Positions 33,540 through 46,283 are shown, numbered from the stretch's first letter. The stretch: 64,000 nt of DNA from Rhinopithecus roxellana (GCF_007565055.1 NW_022141556.1:62001-126000); one strand, 5' to 3'. The notes: generated by a model not told the origin, from the letters alone. Made by a program: numbers and translations.

Positions 33540-36500
33540 AAGCTCTCTGAGAAACTTCTTTATGATCTGTGAGTTCATCTCAAAGACTTAGAACTTAGAC
33601 TTCAGGAAGCAGTTTGCTAAGACTCTTTTCGTGGAATCCGGGAAGTGATATTTAGGAGCCCATAGGGGGCCATGGTGAAAAAGGAAATATCCTCACATAA
33701 TAACTAGAGAGAAGCTTTCTGAGAGATTGCTTTCTGATGTGTGACTTCATCACACAGAGTTCCACCCTTCCCTTCTTGGAACAGTTTGCTAACACTGTTG
33801 TCGTATATTCTGCAGAGGTATGTTTGGGAGCTCATTGAGGGATAATGGGAAAAAGGAAATATCCTCACATAATAACTAAAGAGAAGCTTTCTGAGAAACT
33901 GCATTGCCATGTGGGAATGCAACTCACAGAGTTACACGTTTCTCTTCAGTGATCAGTTTGTTAACACAGTTTTCTGGAAATCTGCAATTAGATACTTCAT
34001 AGCTCAATGAACCCTACGGTGACAAAGGAAATATCCACAGATGAAAACTAGAAAGAAGCTTTCGTAGAAACTTCTTGGTGATGTGTGATTTCATCTCACC
34101 GAGTTACACTTATGTTTCGTGGAGCAGTCCATTAACAATGTCTTTCAGGAAACTGAGAAGGGCTTCCTCGTATCGCATTGAGGCCTACGCTGATAAAGGA
34201 AATTTCATCCGTTCAAAACGTGAAAGAACCTTTCTGAGAAACATATTTCTGATCTGTGAGTTCATCTCACAGACTTATAACTTCGATTTCAGGAAGCAGT
34301 TTGCGAAAACTCCTTTTGTGGATTCTGGAAGGTGGTATTTGGTAGCCCCTAGGGTCCCATGGTGAAAAAGGAAATAATCTCACATAATAACTAGAGAGAA
34401 GCTTTCTGAGAGATTGCTTTCTGATGTGTGACTTCATCACACAGAGTTCCACGCTTCCCTTCTTGGAACAGTTTCCTAACACTGTTGCCGTGCATTCTGC
34501 AGAGGTATATTTGGGAGGTCATTGAGGGCTATGGTGAGAAAGGAAATATCCTCACATAATAACTGAAGAGAAGCTTTCTGAGAAACTGCATTGCCATGAG
34601 TGAATGCAACTCACAGAGCTACACGTTTCTCTTCAGTGGTCAGTCTGCTAACTACGTTTTCTGGAAATCTGCAATGGAATACCGTTTATCGCAATGAAGC
34701 TTACGGTGACAACGGAAATATCCTCAGATGAAAACTAAAAGAAGCTTCCTTAGAAACTTGTTGTTGATGTGTGAATTCATCTCACAAAGTTACACTTATG
34801 TTTCGTGGATCAGTCCATTAACACTGTCTTTGAGGAACCTGAGAAGGGTTTCTTTGGATCGCATTGAGGCCTACGCTGATAAAGGAAATTTCATCCTTTC
34901 AAAACGTGAAAGAAGCTTTCTGAGAAACTTCTTTCTGATCTGTGAGTTCACCTCACACACTTATAACTTAGACATCAGGAAGCAGATTGCTAAGACTCTT
35001 TTCATGGAATCCGGGAAGTGATATTTATGAGCCCATAGGGGGCCATGGTGAAAAAGGAAATATCCTCACATAATAACTAGAGAGAAGCTTTCTGAGAGAT
35101 TGCTTTCTGATGTGTGACTTCATCACACAGAGTTCCACCCTTCCCTTCTTGGAACAGTTTGCTAACACTGTTGTCGTGGATTCTGGTGAGGTATATTTGG
35201 GAGCTCTTTGAGGGCTATGGTGAAAAAGGAAATATCCTCACATAATAACTAAAGAGAAACTTTCTGAGAAACTGCATTGCCAGGTGGGAATGCAACTCAC
35301 TGAGGTACACGTTTCTCTTCAGTGATCAGTTTGTTAACGCAGTTTTCTGGAAATCTGCAATTAGATACTTCATAGCTCAATGAACCCTACGGTGACAAAG
35401 GAAATATTCACAGATGAAAACTAGAAAGAAGCTTTCGTAGAAACTTCTTGGTGATGTGTGATTTCATCTCACCGAGTTACACTTATGTATCGTGGAGCAG
35501 TCCATTAACCATGTCTTTCAGGAACCTGAGAAGGGCTTCCTCGGATCGCATTGTGGCCTACGCTGATAAAGGAAATTTCATCCGTTCAAAACGTGAAAGA
35601 ACCTTTCTGAGAAACATTTTTCTGATGTGTGAGTTCATCTCACAGACTTATAAGTTAGACTTCAGGAAGCAGTTAGCTAAGACTCTTTTCGTGGAATCCA
35701 GGAAGTGATATTTAGGCCCCATAGGGGGCCATGGTGAAAAAGGAAATATCCTCACTTAATAACTAGAGAGAAGCTTTCTGAGAGATTGCTTTCTGATGTG
35801 TGACTTCATCACACAGAGTTCCACCCTTCCCTTCTTGGAACAGTTTGCTAACACTGTTGTCGTGGATTCTGGTGAGGTATATTTGGGAGCTCTTTGAGGG
35901 CTATGGTGAAAAAGGAAATATCCTCACATAATAACTAAAGAGAAACTTTCTGAGAAACTGCATTGCCAGGTGGGAATGCAACTCACTGAGGTACACGTTT
36001 CTCTTCAGTGATCAGTTTGTTAACGCAGTTTTCTGGAAATCTGCAATTAGATACTTCATAGCTCAATGAACCCTACGGTGACAAAGGAAATATCCACAGA
36101 TGAAAACTAGAAAGAAGCTTTCGTAGAAACTTCTTGGTGATGTGTGATTTCATCTCACCGAGTTACACTTATGTATCGTGGAGCAGTCCATTAACCATGT
36201 CTTTCAGGAACCTGAGAAGGGCTTCCTCGGATCGCATTGTGGCCTACGCTGATAAAGGAAATTTCATCCGTTCAAAACGTGAAAGAACCTTTCTGAGAAA
36301 CATATTTCTGATCTGTGAGTTCATCTCACAGACTTATAACTTAGGCTTCAGGAAGCAGTTTGCGAATACTCCTTTCGTGGATTCTGGAAGGTCGTATTTG
36401 GTAGCCCATAGGGTCCCATGGTGAAAAAGGAAATAATCTCACATAATAACTAGAGAGAAGCTTTCTGAGAGATTGCTTTCTGATGTGTGACTTCATCACA

Positions 36501-36860
36501 CAGAGTTCCACCTTTCCCTTCTTGGAACAGTTTCCTAACACTGTTGCCGTGGATTCTGCAGAGGTATATTTGGGAGGTCATTGAGGGCTATGGTGAAAAA
36601 GGAAATAACCTCACATGATAACTGAAGAGAAGCTTTCTGAGAAACTGCATTGCCATGAGTGAGTGCAACTCACAGAGTTACACGTTTCTCTTCAGTGATC
36701 AGTTTGCTCACTAAGTTTTCTGGAAATCTGCAATGGGATACCTCTTATCGCAATGAAGCTTATGGTGACAAACGAAATATCCTCAGATGAAAACTAATAA
36801 GCAGCTTCCTTAGAAACTTCTTGTTGATGTGTGAATTCATCTTACAAAGTTACACTTATG
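33540..36860 (+). repeat. Nested local duplications in the old array
   Basis: The stretch from C at 33540 to about 34800 recurs at 35600-36860 (offset about 2060, twelve monomers). Shared private variants include GACTCTTTTCGTGGAATCC, AGGGGGCCATGG, TTTCGTAGAAACTTC and GTATTTGGTAGCCC. Inside it the tetramer at 35085-35770 is repeated at 35771-36457 (offset 686), with GGATTCTGGTGAGG and TGCCAGGTGGGAATG in both. Confidence 0.8.
33627..33643 (+). promoter_or_regulatory. Candidate CENP-B box, core match 9 of 9
   Basis: TTTCGTGGAATCCGGGA fits the essential CENP-B core NTTCGNNNNANNCGGGN at all nine fixed positions. It differs from the human 17-bp consensus at four variable ones. It sits in a C monomer, at the TTTTCGTGGAATCTGG segment rather than at the linker position used in human B-type monomers. 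Two related C monomers nearby have one mismatch each: 35000-35016 (TTCA for TTCG) and 35687-35703 (CAGG for CGGG). Binding is not shown. Confidence 0.5.
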
Positions 36861-39800
36861 TATCATGGAGCAGTCCATTAAAACTGTCTTTGAGGAACCT
36901 GAGAAGGGCTTCTTTGGATCGCATTGAGGACTACGCTGATAAAGGAAATTTCATCCGTTCAAAACATGAAAGAAGCTTTCTGGGTAACTTCTTACTGATC
37001 TGAGTTCATCTCACAGAATTATAACTTAGACTTCAGGAAGCAGTTTGCTAACACTCTTTTCGTGGAATCAGGAAAGTGATATTTTGTAGCCAATAGGGGC
37101 CCATGGTGAAAAGGGAAATATCCTCACATAATAACTAGAGAGAAGCTTTCGGACAGATTGCTTTCTGATGTGTGACTTCATCACACAGATTTCCACCTTT
37201 CCCTTCTTGGAACAGTTTGCTAACACTGTTGTCGTGGAATCTACAGAGGTATATTTGGGAGCTCATTGAGGGCTATGGTTAAAGAGGAAATATCCTCACA
37301 TAATAACTAAAGAGAAGCTTCCTTAGAAACTGCATTGCCATGTGAGAATGCAACTCACAGAGTTACACGTTTCTCTTCAGTGATCCGTTTTTTAACACAG
37401 TTTTCTGGAAGTCTGCAATTAGATACTTCATAGCGCAATGAACCTTACGATGAGAAAGGAAATATCCACAGATGAAAACTAGAAAGAAGCTTTCTTAGAA
37501 ACTTCCTGGTGATGTGTGAATTCATCTCACAAAGTTACACTTATGTTTCGTCGAGCAGTCCATTAACACTGTCTTTGAGGAACCTGAGAAGGGCTTCCTT
37601 GGATCGCATTGTGGCCTACGCTGATAAAGGAAATTTCATCCGTTCAAAACGTGAAAGAAGCTTTCTGAGAAACTTCTTTCTGACCTGTGAGTTCATCTCA
37701 CAGACTTATAACTTGGACTTCAGGAAGCAGTTTTCGAACACTGTTTTCGTGGATTCTCGAAAGTGATACTTGGGAGCCCATAGGGGCCCATGCAAAAGGA
37801 AATATCCTCACATAATAACTAGAGAGAAGATTTCTGAGAGATTGCTTCCTGTCGTGTGACTTCACCATACAGAGTTCCACCTTTCACTTCTTGGAACAGT
37901 TTGCTAACATTGTTGTCGTGGATTCTGCAAAGTTATATTTGGGAGCTCTTTGAGGGCTCTGGTAAAAAAGGAAATATACTCACATAATAAGTAAAGACAA
38001 GCGTCCTGAGAAACTGCATTGCCGTGTGTGAATGCAATTCTCAGAGTTACACGTTTCTCTTCAGTGATCAGTTAGTTAACACAGTTTTCTGGAAATCTTC
38101 AATTAGATATTTCATAGCGCAATGAAACTTACGGTGACAAAGAAAATATCCACAGTTGAAAACTTGAAAGAAGCTTTTTTAGAAACTTCTTGGTGATGTG
38201 TGAATTCATTTCACAAAGTTACACTTATGTTTCGTGGAGCAGTCCATTAACACTGTCTTTGAGGAACCTGAGAAGGGCTTCCTTGGATCGCATTGAGGCC
38301 TATGCTGATAAAGGAAATTTCATCCGTTCAAAACATGAAAGAAGCTTTCTGAGAAACTTCTTTCTGATCTGTGAATTCATCTCACAGACTTAGAAATTAG
38401 ACTTCAGGAAGCAGTTTACTAACACTCTTTTCGTTGAATCTGGAATGTGATATTTGGGAGCCCATAGGGTCCCATGGTGAAAAAGAATATATCCTCACAT
38501 AATAACTAGAGTGAAGCTTTCTGAGAGATTGTTTCGATTGTGTGACTTCATCACACAGAGTTCCACCCTTCCCTTCTGGACCAGTTTCCTCACACTGCTG
38601 TCCTGGATTCTGCAGGGGTATATTTGGGAGCTCATTGAGGGCTATGGTGAAAAAGGAAATATCCTCCCATAATAACTAAAGAAAAGCTTTCTGAGAAACT
38701 GCTTTGCCATGTGTGAATGCAACTCACAGAGTTACACGTTTCTCTTCAGTGATCAGTTTGTTAACACAGTTCTCTGGAAATCTGCAATTAGATACTTCAT
38801 AGCGCAATGAACTTTATGGTGAAAAAGGAAATATCCACAGATGAAAACTAGAAAGAAGCTTTCCTAGAAACTTCTTGGTGATGTGTGAATTCTTCTTCCA
38901 GAGTTACACTTATGTTTCCTGGAGCAGTCCATTATCACTGTCTTTGAGGAACCTGAGAAGGGTTTCTTGGATCGCATTGAGGCCAACGCTGCTAAAGGAA
39001 ATTTCATCCGTTCAAAACGTGAAAGATGCTTTCAGTGAAACTTCTTTCTGATATGTGAATTCATCTCACAGACTTATAACTTAGACTTCAGGAATCAGTT
39101 TGCGAACACTCCTTTCGTGGCATCTGGAAAGTGATATTTGCGAACCCATAGGGGCCCATGGTGAAAAAGGAAATATCCTCACATAATAACTAGAGAGAAG
39201 CTTTCTGAGAGATTGCTTTCTGATGTGTGACTTCATCACACAGAGTTCCACCCTTCCCTTCTTGGAACAGTTTGCTAACTCTGTTGTCGTGGATTCTGCA
39301 ATGTTATATTTGGGTATTCATTGAGGGCTCTGGTGAAAAAGGAAATATCCTCAAATCAAAACTGGAAAGAAGCCTTCTGAGAAACTGCATTAGCATGAGT
39401 GAATGCAACTCACAGAGTTACACGTTTCTCTTCAGTGATCAGTTTGTTAACACAGTTTTCTGGAAATCTGCAATGGAATACCTCTAATCGCATTGAAGCT
39501 TACGGTGACAAATGCAATATCCTCAGATGAAAACTAGAAAGAAGCTTTCTTAGAAACTTCTTGTTGATGTGTGAATTCATCTCACAAAGTTACACTTATG
39601 TTTCGTTGAGTAGTCTATTAACACTGTCTTTCCGGAACCTGAGAAGGGCTTCTTTGGAGAGCATTGAGGTTTACGCTGATAAAGGAGATTTCATCAGTTC
39701 AAAACGTAAAAGAAGCATTCTGAGAAACTTCTTTCTGTTCTGTGATTTCATCTCACAGACTGATAACTTAGATGTCAGCAAGCAGTTTGAGAACACTCTT

Positions 39801-40226
39801 TTCCTGGATTCTGGAAAGTGTTATTTGGGAGGCCATAGGGGCCCATGGTGAAAAAGGAAATATCACATATAATAACTGGAGAGAAGCATTCTGAGAGATT
39901 GCTTTCTGATGTGTGACTTCATCACACAGAGTTCCACCTTCCCTTCTTGGAACAGTTTGCTCACACTGTTGTCGTGGATTCTGCAAAGGAATCTTTTGGA
40001 GCTCATTGAGGGCTATGGAGAAAAAGGAAATATCCTCATATAATAACTAAAGAGAAGCTTTCTGAGATACTGCGTTGCCATACGTGAATGCTACTCACAG
40101 AGTTAAACGTTTCTCTTCACTGATCAGTTTGCTCACTAAGTTTTCTGGAAATCTGCAATGGGATACCTCTTAGTGCAATGAAGCTTAAGGAGACAAAGGA
40201 AATATCCTCAGATGAAAACTAGAAAG

Positions 40227-40422
40227 AAGCTTTCTTAGAAACTTCTTGGTGAGGTGTGAACTCATCTTACAGAGTTAAACTTATGTTTCGTGGAGCAGTG
40301 CCAAACTTCCTTTCTTGTAAGAGTTTGCTAACACGGTTGTCGTGGATTCTGCAGAGGTATATTTGAGAGCTCATTGAGGGCTACGGTGAAAAAGGAAATA
40401 TCCTCACAAAATAACAAAAGAG
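40227..40422 (+). repeat. B/D fusion monomer, 196 bp
   Basis: Starts as B (CTTAGAAACTTCTTGGTGAGG) through GTTTCGTGGAGCAGTG, then switches to the D sequence from about CCAAACTTCC onward. The remainder of that B, the whole C and the start of D are lost. The joint is out of register by about 25 bp, making the monomer too long. Confidence 0.8.
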
Positions 40423-41272
40423 AAGTTTTCTGAGAAACTGCGTTGCCATGTGTGAATGCAACTCACAGAGTTACACGTTTCTCTTCAGGGATGAGTTTGT
40501 TAACACAGTTTTCTGGAAATCTGCAATTAGATACTTCATAGCACAATGAACCTTACGGTGACAAAGGAAACATCCTCAGATGAAAACTAGAAACAATCTT
40601 TCTTAGAAACTTCTTGGTGATGTGTGAATTCATCTCACAGAGTTACACTTATGATTCGTGGAGCAGTCCATTAACACTGTCTTTGAGGAACATGAGAAGG
40701 TCTTCCTTGGATCGCATTGCGGTCTACGCTGGTAAAGGAAATTTCATCCTTTGAAAACGTGAAAGAAGCTTTCTGAGAAACTTCTTTCTGATCTGTGAGT
40801 TCATCTCACAGACTTATAACTTAGACTTCAGGAAGCACTTTCCTTTGGTGGATACTGAAAAGTGATATTTGGGAGCCCATAGGGGCCCATGGTCAAAAAG
40901 GAAATATCCACACATAATAACTGGAGAAAAGCTTTCTGAGGGTTTGCTTTCTGATGTGTGACTTCATCACACAGAGTTCCACCCTTCCCTTCTTGGAACA
41001 GTTTGCTAACACTGTTGTCGTGGATTCTGCAAAGTTATATTTGGGAGCACATTGAGGGCTATGGTGAAAAAAGGTAATATCCTCAGATCAAAACTGGAAA
41101 CAAGCCTTCTGAGAAACTGCATTGCCATGAGTGAATGCAACTCACAGAGTTCCACGTTTCTCTTCAGTGATCAGTTTGTTAACAAATTTTCTGGAAATCT
41201 GCAATTAGCTACTTCATAGCTCAGTGAACCTTATGGTGACAAAGGAAATATCCACAGATGAAAACTAGACAG

Positions 41273-42028
41273 AAGCTTCCTAGGACTGTTTCCGTGGATT
41301 CGGAGAAGTGATATTTCAGATGGCTTTGAAGAATAGAAAGAGAAAAGAAATATCCTCCAAGAAAAAGCGGAGTCAAGCTTTCTGAGAAACTGCTTTGTGA
41401 TATGTGAATTCATTTCACAGTGTTACATCACCCTTTCTCGGGGGAGTTTGCTAGCACTCATTTTGAGGAATCTCAGATGTGATGTCTTGGATATCGTTGA
41501 ATCGCATGGTGAATGAGGAACTATCCTCAGAGAAACCTGCAGAGAAGCCTTCTCAGAAACTTCTTTGTCGTGGGTGAATTCAGCCCACAGACTGAGAAGC
41601 TTGCTAGCAGAGTTTTTGCAGAATCTGCAATAGGACACACGGTGGCGCTCCGAGACCACAAATAACCTCGTCTTACTAAAGTAAGAAGCTTTTTGAGAAA
41701 CCGCTTTGTGATGTGTGAATTCAACTCAGTAAGTTACAGCTGTATTTCGTGGGGCCGTGGCCTAGCCCTATTTATGTGGAATCTGAGAACAGATATTCCG
41801 GATCCCTTGGAAAACAATGGGGCCAATGGAAACATCTTCCAATAAAAATGAGAAAGAAGTTTTCTGAGAAACTTCTTTGTGATCTGTGAATTCATCTCAC
41901 AGAGTTACAACTTAGGCCTCATGAAGCAGTTTGCTACCTGACTTTTCGTGGAATCTGCAAAGGGATATTTGGGAGTCCATTGGGGCCCATTGTGAAAAAG
42001 GAAATATCCTCACATAATAACTAAAGAG
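41273..42028 (+). repeat. E-I cassette with broken E at the array boundary
   Basis: The diverged A monomer at 41102 ends normally at AACTAGACAGAAGCTT, and the sequence jumps into the middle of E at CCTAGGACTGTTTCCG. About 69 bp of E are missing, so E is 102 bp. F starts at 41375, G 41545, H 41686 and I 41857. The joint is not in monomer register; both parents have a TTCCTAGG- or TTTCTTAG-like stretch there. This is the exact right boundary of the old array. Confidence 0.85.
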
Positions 42029-43399
42029 AAGCTTTCTGAGAGATTGCTTTCGGATGTGTGACTTCATCACACAGAGTTCCACCCTTCCCTTCTTGGAACA
42101 GTTTGCTAACACTATTTTCGTGGAATCTGGAGAGTGATATTTCGGAGCCCATAGGGGCCCATGGTGAAAAAGGAAATATCCTCACATAATAACTAAAGAG
42201 AAGCTCTCTGAGAAACTGCTTTGCCATGTGTGAATGCAACTCACAGACTTACACGTTTCTCTTCAGTGATCAGTTTGTTAACACAGTTTTCTGGAAATCT
42301 GCAATTAGATATTTCATAGCGCAATGAAACTTACGGTGACAAAGGAAATATCCACAGAGGAAAACTGGAAAGAAGCTTTCTGAGAAACTTCTTGGTGATG
42401 TGTGAATTCATCTCACAGAGTTACTTTGATGTTTCGTGGAGCAGTGCATTAACACTGTTTTGAGCAACGTGAGAAGGGCTTCCTTGGATCGCATTGAGGC
42501 CTACGCTGATGAAGGAAATTTCAACCGTTCAAAACGTGAAAGAAGCTTTCTGAGAAACTTCTTTCTGATCTGTGAGGTCATCTCACACACTTATAACTTA
42601 GACTTCAGGAAGCAGTTTGCTAACACTCTTTTCGTGGAATCTGGAAAGCGATATTTGGGATCCCTTAGGGGCCCATGGTGAAAAAGGAAATATCCCTCCA
42701 TAACAACTAGAGAGAAGCTTTCTGAGAGATTGCTGTCTGATGTGTGACTTCATCACACAGAGTTCCACTGTTCCCTTCTTGGAACAGTTTGCTAACACTG
42801 TTGTTTGGATTCTGCAAAGGTATATTTGGGAGCTCTTTGAGGGCTATGGTGAAAAAGGAAATATACTCACATAATAAATAAAGAGCAGCTTTCTGAGGAA
42901 CTGCATTGCCATCTGTGAATGCACCTCTCAGAGTTACACGTTTCTCTTCAGTGATCAGTCTGTCAACACAGTTTTCTGGAAATCTTCAATTAGATACTTC
43001 ATAGCGCAATGAACCTTACGTTGACAAAGGAAATATCCACAGAGGAAAACTGGAAAGAAGCTTTCTTAGAAACTTCTTGGTGATGTGTGAATTCATCTCA
43101 CAGAGTTACATTTATGTTTCGTGGAGCAGTCCATTAACACTGTCTTTGAGCAACCTGAGAAGGGCTTCCTTGGATCACATTGAGGCCTACGCTGATGAAG
43201 GAAATTTCAACCTTTCAAAACGTGAAAGAAGCTTTCTGAGAAACTTCTTTCTGATCTGTGAGTTCATCTCACAGACTTATAACTTAGACTTCGGGAAGCA
43301 GTTTGCTAACACTCTTTTCGTGGAATCTGCAAAGTGATATTTGGGAACCTATTGGGCCCATGGTGAAAAATGAAATATTCTCAGATAATAACCAGACAG
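42029..43399 (+). repeat. Tract: X then 4,3
   Basis: X at 42029, a tetramer from 42201 and a trimer from 42886. The B at 42373 begins CTGAGAAACTTCTTGG, a small mix of C and B starts. It is the shortest tract between two cassettes in the window. Confidence 0.8.
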
Positions 43400-44223
43400 A
43401 AGCTTTCTGAGAGATTGCTTTCTGATGTGTGACTTCATCTCCTCGAGTTACGCCAGTGCTTTTTGGAGCCGTTTCCTAGGACTGTTTCCGTGGATTCGGA
43501 GAAGTGATATTTCAGATGGCTTTGAAGAAGAGAAAGAGAAAAGAAATATCCTCCAAGAGAAAGCGGAGTCAAGCTTTCTGAGAAACTGCTTTGTGGTATG
43601 TGAATTCATTTCACAGTGTTACATCACCCTTTCTCGGGGGAGTTTCGTAGCACTCATTTTGAGGAATCTCAGATGTGATGTCTTGGATATCGTTGAATCG
43701 CATGGTGAATTAGGAACTATCCTCAGAGAAACCTGCAGAGACGCCTTCTCAGAAACTTCTTTGTTGTGGGTGAATTCAGCCCACAGACTGAGAAGCTTGC
43801 TAGCACAGTTTTCGCAGAATCTGCAATAGGACACACGGTGGCGCTCCGAGACCACAAATAACCTCGTCTTACTAAAGTAAGAAGCTTTCTGAGAAACCGC
43901 TTTGTGATGTGTGAATTCAACTCACTAAGTTACAGCTGTATTTCGTGGGGCCGTGGCCTAGCCCTATTTGTGTGGAATCTGAGAACAGATATTCCGGATC
44001 CCTTGGAAAACATGGTGCCAATGGAAATATCTTCCAATAAAAATGAGAAAGAAGTTTTCTGAGAAACTTCTTTGTGATCTGTGAATTCATCTCACAGAGT
44101 TACAACTTAGGCCTCATGAAGCCGTTTGCTACCTGACTTTTCGTGGAATCTGCAAAGGGATATTTGGGAGTCCATTGGGGCCCACTGTGAAAAAGGAAAT
44201 ATCCTCACATAATAACTAGAGAG
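43400..44223 (+). repeat. E-F-G-H-I cassette
   Basis: Starts at 43400 (E), 43571 (F), about 43740 (G), 43882 (H) and 44052 (I). E has CTCCTCGAG for CTCATCGAG, and H has CATGGTGCC for CAATGGGGCC. It is preceded by a C ending TCAGATAATAACCAGACAG, shared with the copy at 46284. Confidence 0.9.
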
Positions 44224-46283
44224 AAGCTTTCTGAGAGATTGCTGTCTGATGTGTGACTTCATCACACAGAGTTCCACCCTTCCCTTCTTGGAACAGTTTG
44301 CTAACACTCTTTTCGTGGAATCTGAAAAGTGATATTTGGGAGCCCATAGTGGCCCATGGTGAGAAACGAAGTATCCTCACATAATAACTAAAGAGAAGCT
44401 TTCTGAGAAACTGCTTTGCCATGTGTGAATGCAACTCACAGAGTTACACGTTTCTCTTCAGTGATCAGTTTGTTAACACAGTTTTCTGGAAATCTGCAAT
44501 TAGATACTTCATACCGCAATGAACCTTACGTTGACAAGGGAAATATCCACAGATGAAAACTGAAAAGAAGCTTTCGTAGAAACTTCTTGGTGAAGTTTGA
44601 GTTCATCTCACAGAGTTACATGTATGTTTCGTGGAGCAGTCCATTAACACTGTCTTTGAGCAACCTGAGAAGGGCTTCCTTGCATCGCATTGAGGCCTAT
44701 GCTGATGAAGGAAATTTCAACCGTTCAAAACGTGAAAGAAGCTTTCTTAGAAACTTCTTTCTGATCTGTGAGTTCATCTCACCGACTTATAACATAGACT
44801 TCGGGAAGCAGTCTGCTAACACTCTTTTCGTGGAATCTGGAAAGTGATATTTGGGAGCCCATAACGGCCCATGGTGAAAAAGGAAATATCCCTACATAAC
44901 AACAAGAGAGAAACTTTCTGAGAGATTGCTTGCTGATGTGTGACTTCATCACACAGAGTTCCAACCTTCCCTTCTTGGAACAGTTTGCTAACACTGTTGT
45001 TTGGATTCTGCAAAGGTATATTTGGGAGCTCTTTGAGGGCTATGGGGAAAAAGGAAATATCCTCACATATTAACAAAAGAGAAGCTTTCTGAGAAACTGC
45101 ATTGCCATGTGTGAATGCACCTCACAGAGTAACACGTTTCTCTTCAGTGATCAGTTTGTTAACACAGTTTTCTGGAAATCTGCCATTAGATAGTTCATAG
45201 CGCAATGAACCTTACGGTGACAAAGGAAATATCCACAGAGGAAAACTGGAAAGAAGCTTTCTTAGAAACTTCTTGATGAGGTGTGAATTCATCTCACAGA
45301 GTTACATTTATATTTCGTGGAGCAGTCCATTAACACTGTCTTTGAGCAACCTGGGAAGGGCTTCCTTGGATCGCATTGAGGCCTACGCTGATGAAGGAAA
45401 TCTCAACCGTTCAAAACGTGAAAGAAGCTTTCTGAGAAACTTCTTTCTGATCTGTGAGTTCATCTCACAGACTTATAACTTAGACTTCAGGAAGCAGTTT
45501 GCTAACACCCTTTTCGTGGATTCTGGAAAGTGATATTTGGGAGCCCTTAGGGGCCCATGGTGAAAAAGGAAATATCCCTACATAATAACTAGAGAGAAGC
45601 TTTCTGAGAGATTGCTTTCTGATGTGTGACTTCATCACACAGGGTTCCACTGTTCCCTTCTTGGAACAGTTTGCTAACACTGTTGTCGTGGATTCTGCAA
45701 AGGTATATTTGGGAGCTCATAGAAGTCTAGGGTGAGAAAGGAAATATCCTCACATAATTACTAAAGAGAAGCTTTCTGAGAAACTGCATTGCCATGTGTG
45801 AATGCACCTCACAAAGTCACACGTTTCTCTTCGGTGATCAGTTTGTTAACACAGTTTTCTGGAAATCTGCAATTAGATACTTCATAGCGCAATGAACCTG
45901 ATGGTGACAAAGGAAATATCCACAGAGGAAAACAAGAAAGTAGCTTTCTTAGAAACTTCTTGGTGATGTGTGAATTCATCTAACAGAGTTACATTTATGT
46001 TTCGTGGAGCAGTCCATTAACACTGTCTTTGAGCAACCTGAGAAGGGCTTCCTTGGATCGCATTGTGACCTACGCTGATGAAGGAAATTTCAACCGTTCA
46101 AAACGTGAAAGAAGCTTTCTGAGAAACTTCTTTCTGATCTGTGAGTTCATCTCACAGAGTTATAACTTAGACTTCAGGAAGCAGTTTGCTAACACTCTTT
46201 ACATGGAATCTGCAATGTGATATTTGGGAACCTATTGGGGCCCATGGTGAAAAATGAAATATTCTCAGATAATAAGTAGACAG
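44224..46283 (+). repeat. Tract: X then 4,4,3
   Basis: X at 44224 and units at 44396, 45082 and 45769. The final C has ACATGGAATCTGCAATG and the same TCAGATAATAA linker as before the cassette at 43400. Confidence 0.8.

Larger units (their letters stand above)
29927..41272 (+). repeat. Diverged tetrameric alpha-satellite array, right of L1
   Basis: About sixteen A-B-C-D tetramers with D always present, continuing the array left of the L1. Two A lineages are interspersed. A' has TTGTTAACACAG, ATTAGATACTTC, GAACC. A'' has TTGCTAACTAAG, ATGGGATACCTC, GAAGC (for example at 30455, 31826, 32511, 33197, 34571, 36630, 40055), often after a D that ends TCAGATCAAAACTGG. The A at 39370 is an A'/A'' mix. 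Small lesions include a C of about 163 bp at 40766 and a B/D fusion at 40227. Exact pJalpha-type linkers are common in D. No E-I cassette and no gene are present. Confidence 0.9.
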
